Notes under the pieces: model-generated | What the model saw: the letters and a program-made list of their open reading frames with translations, nothing else | What the model was told of the DNA's origin: nothing | The model's database searches: none | Assembly (NCBI GenBank): GCA_029834535.1 | Contig: JAQMWT010000077.1 | Span: 97,785-161,784 of the forward strand | From: Chrysophaeum taylorii | Taxonomy: Eukaryota > Sar > Pelagophyceae > Pelagomonadales > Pelagomonadaceae | Direction: 5' to 3' | Length of the DNA: 64,000 nt | In this document: one piece after another, positions 61,920-64,000 of the stretch | Numbering within the stretch: the first letter of the stretch is position 1 | How the letters are laid out: every line of letters starts with the position of its first letter | Translations under genes and position numbers: made by a program

Positions 61920-64000
61920 TTATTGCGAGGAGGCGGCGGTGAATTCGTCGCCTTGGTCGTCGTCGTCGCTCGACGTGCTCGCCTCGTAGGGCTTGAAGGG
62001 CCCCGACGGCTTTGTCCAGATCGACTCGCCGGTGTTGTCGTTGAAATAAAAAAATTGTTCGTACGTGTTGTCGTACCCCTCTCGCCACGCTGGCGACTCG
62101 CTCGGCGCGACCGTCGAATCTTCCTCCTCCGACGGCGCGTCCGTTGGGGCCGGATCAACGCTTCCGGGAACCTCCTCCTCCTGGATGACTTCCGGATCAT
62201 CAACGCTCCCCGGAACCTCCTCCTCCCGGATGACTTCTTCCTGGAGGGGCGCGTCGTCGGCGGGTGTCGGCGGCGGGGACGCCGGTTTGCGAACCGTTGC
62301 GGCCGAGTCGTCGTCTTTGTCGTCGATGGACCGGCTCGCCCTTGGACTTGGCGCAAAACTCGAGAGCGATGGGCGGCGGGCGGGCGTCGAGAGGACTGGG
62401 AAGCGAGCGAGAGCCGAGGCGCGAGCGCACGGGCGCGACCGCCGCCCGATCGGAGTAGTATTACCGCCGCCGCCGCCGCCGCCGTCGTCGTCGTCGTCCG
62501 CAGGTTTGGACGTTTCGTTGATGCGGCCGAGCTCGACCTCGAGGCGCATGGCCAGGTTGGCGAGGGGGTGCTTGAGGGCGCGGTCGGCGAGCGCGGGCGT
62601 CTCGGGCGAGACGGTGGACGCGTCGAGGGCCGCCGCGTCGTCGAAGAGCGCGTCGACGAGGACGCGGAGCTGGGCGACGAGGGCGCGGGCCCGGCCCCAC
62701 GAGAGCGCGGCGAGCTTGAGCTGGTCGGGGGCCGAGACGCACGCTCGAGGGCCGTCTCGGCGGCGGCGTCGTCGCGCGAGCGCGGTCAGGCGGGCGAGCG
62801 TCTCGCGGAATGGCTGGACGAGCCTCTCGCGGTCCGACGGCGCGATGTCGTTGCTCGGGGCCGCCCTCGCCTTTCGGAGCTTCTTGAGGACGTCCACGGC
62901 GCGCTCGGCGTTGCTCGAGTGCCGGACGAGGTCGTCGAGCCATAGCTCGAACGGGACCGGCTCGGCAAGCGTCGGGGGGCGCGCCGCGTCGACGACGACC
63001 TCGGTCGGGGCGTCCTGGTTTGTGGCGGGGGTTTTCTTCTTTTCCTTGTCTTTTCGCGGGGTCGTCGGACGCCGCCGCGGACTAATCCCCGTCTCCTCGG
63101 TCGCGATCGTGTCGAGACTGTCGCGCCGCGACGCCGCAGTCCGCGAGAGCGCGCGGTCGCTGCGATTCGATGGCGTGCTCGAGCGCCGCGCCGTACCCTT
63201 GGGCAGGCGCGTCGTGGGCGGCGGGGGCGGCGGCTCGGTCCACGGCTGGCCGAAGACGCGCGGCGTCCGCCCCGTCGGCTCGACCTTTTTCCGCGCGGCG
63301 GGCGAGGTCCTTGCTGAGCGCGTCGCATCTCCTAACCTGCTCGGCCCGCGACGGTTGGGGTGACTCCGGCCGCCGCGCGGGGCGATGCTTCGCCGCCGCC
63401 GAGATTGTAGTCTGCGAGCCGCCGCCGGAGCACGGCGCTCTTCCCCGACTCGGCGCGCTTGGCGTCGGCGTCCCGCTGCCGTCGAATCCGAGGAGGATGA
63501 GGAGGCCTGGTCGCACTCTCGTCGCGTCCGAGAAGGCTCTTACGTCGTCGCGCGCGCTCGAGCGTCGCCATCGCAGACCTCGGCATCGGCTCGCCGTTGA
63601 GCTCGCTCAACTGCGGCAGGAGCCCGACGACGAACGCTCTCGCCTTGCGCCGCGACCGCCGTTTAGGCGCCTCGCGGCGGAACGCGCGGCGCGAGAAGCG
63701 TCGCGACGATCAGCGCTTGGGGTCGAGGTGCTCCTGGTCGTCGTCGTCGTCGTCGTCGACGGGACACCCACGGGCGAGTCTGAGAAACCGGAGCTCGTGG
63801 TTGCAGGAGAGCGGCCGGAGCGCCGTCTGGTCTCGATATCTTGTTTCGCGACAGGTCGAGCTCCTCGAGGCGCGAAGTGCTCGAGCCCGCGCACCTCGCT
63901 TTATCGCGTTGTGTGCAACCGCACGCGCGCCGAGGACAGCGCCGACTGCCAATCGAGCCCCCGCACGCGTCTCGAGCTTGTTATTTGAGGCGTCCACGTG
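61920..64000 (-). CDS. LRR - WW domain protein (5' partial, exon structure incomplete)
   Basis: The gene enters from the right edge. Leucine-rich phrases VDASNNKLE, LEELDLSRNKI and LRPLSCNHELRFLRL occur near 63,790-64,000. An LRR C-cap follows (RAFVVGLLPQLSELNGEPMP, about 63,580-63,640). Then a GTAAGA donor near 63,533 opens an intron of 37 or 68 nt. The last exon is open from about 63,450 to the stop at 61920: KVEPTGRTPRVFGQPW, a Pro run, FELWLDDLVRH, AERAVDVLKKLRKAR, acidic repeats, and a WW domain WREGYDNTYEQFFYFNDNTG then ESIWTKPSGPF. WW domains bind Pro-rich peptides. Upstream splices could not all be resolved, so frame breaks in the LRR part might also mean decay. Confidence 0.55.

Noticed and set aside
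1-64000. CRISPR arrays, rRNA and tRNA genes
   Set aside because: No direct repeat-spacer arrays, no rRNA core motifs and no cloverleaf with a convincing T-loop were found by eye; a covariance-model scan could still find a tRNA.

Overview
This is nuclear DNA from a eukaryote, most likely a photosynthetic stramenopile-type alga with a compact, GC-rich genome; the taxon is inferred. The support is short spliceosomal introns (31-151 nt), eukaryote-only genes (SCC2/NIPBL, SPC12, COMMD6-like, F-box, PH-TKL kinase), an IPT/TIG plus ephrin-receptor-like Cys-rich membrane giant of a kind common in stramenopiles, and a J-protein whose N-terminus resembles a signal peptide plus an ASAFAP-like plastid motif. 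No bacterial operon, CRISPR array, rRNA gene or convincing tRNA was seen.

Layout. 0-11.4 kb: one nine-exon gene, open at the 5' edge, for a >3,600-residue surface protein (IPT/TIG repeats, Cys-rich repeats, multi-pass membrane region, possible zinc-binding tail). 11.4-18.2 kb: a gene-poor island of mobile-element debris: a TTAA-bounded inverted-repeat element, an element candidate with a dense subterminal motif, truncated retroposon copies tailed with (GTTA)n, and long microsatellites. 18.3-25.0 kb: a protein resembling a bacterial family, a nicotinamide riboside kinase-like protein (convergent, 15 bp apart), and a PH-TKL kinase-armadillo protein. 25.9-27.5 kb: GatB of the organellar amidotransferase. 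28.5-35.5 kb: a divergent pair, PELP1/RIX1-like protein and the cohesin loader SCC2. 35.6-39.8 kb: a very dense block (COMMD6-like, TPR-prolyl-4-hydroxylase-like, plastid J-protein, SPC12, membrane-anchored GST). 39.8-48.2 kb: sparse, with another retroposon copy, an unknown protein, an F-box-like protein and a disordered protein. 48.3-53.5 kb: an LRR-IQ-WW-zinc-finger protein and a secreted glycosyltransferase-like protein. 53.5-64 kb: mostly GC-rich unassigned DNA with an FABP-like gene and, at the right edge, an LRR-WW gene.

The genes are housekeeping and cell-biological rather than one pathway: chromatid cohesion and ribosome biogenesis share a divergent promoter, signal peptidase and hydroxylase act in the secretory route, and GatB and the J-protein point to organelles. 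Several exon models are supported by coding lengths that sum exactly to a multiple of three across all splices. The most distinctive signals are structural: a class of 37-39 nt introns, a likely GC-AG intron, introns recurring at equivalent places in Cys-rich repeats, overlapping convergent genes with an apparent +1 frameshift, a four-exon SPC12 gene with an 18-nt first coding exon, and the repeat island.
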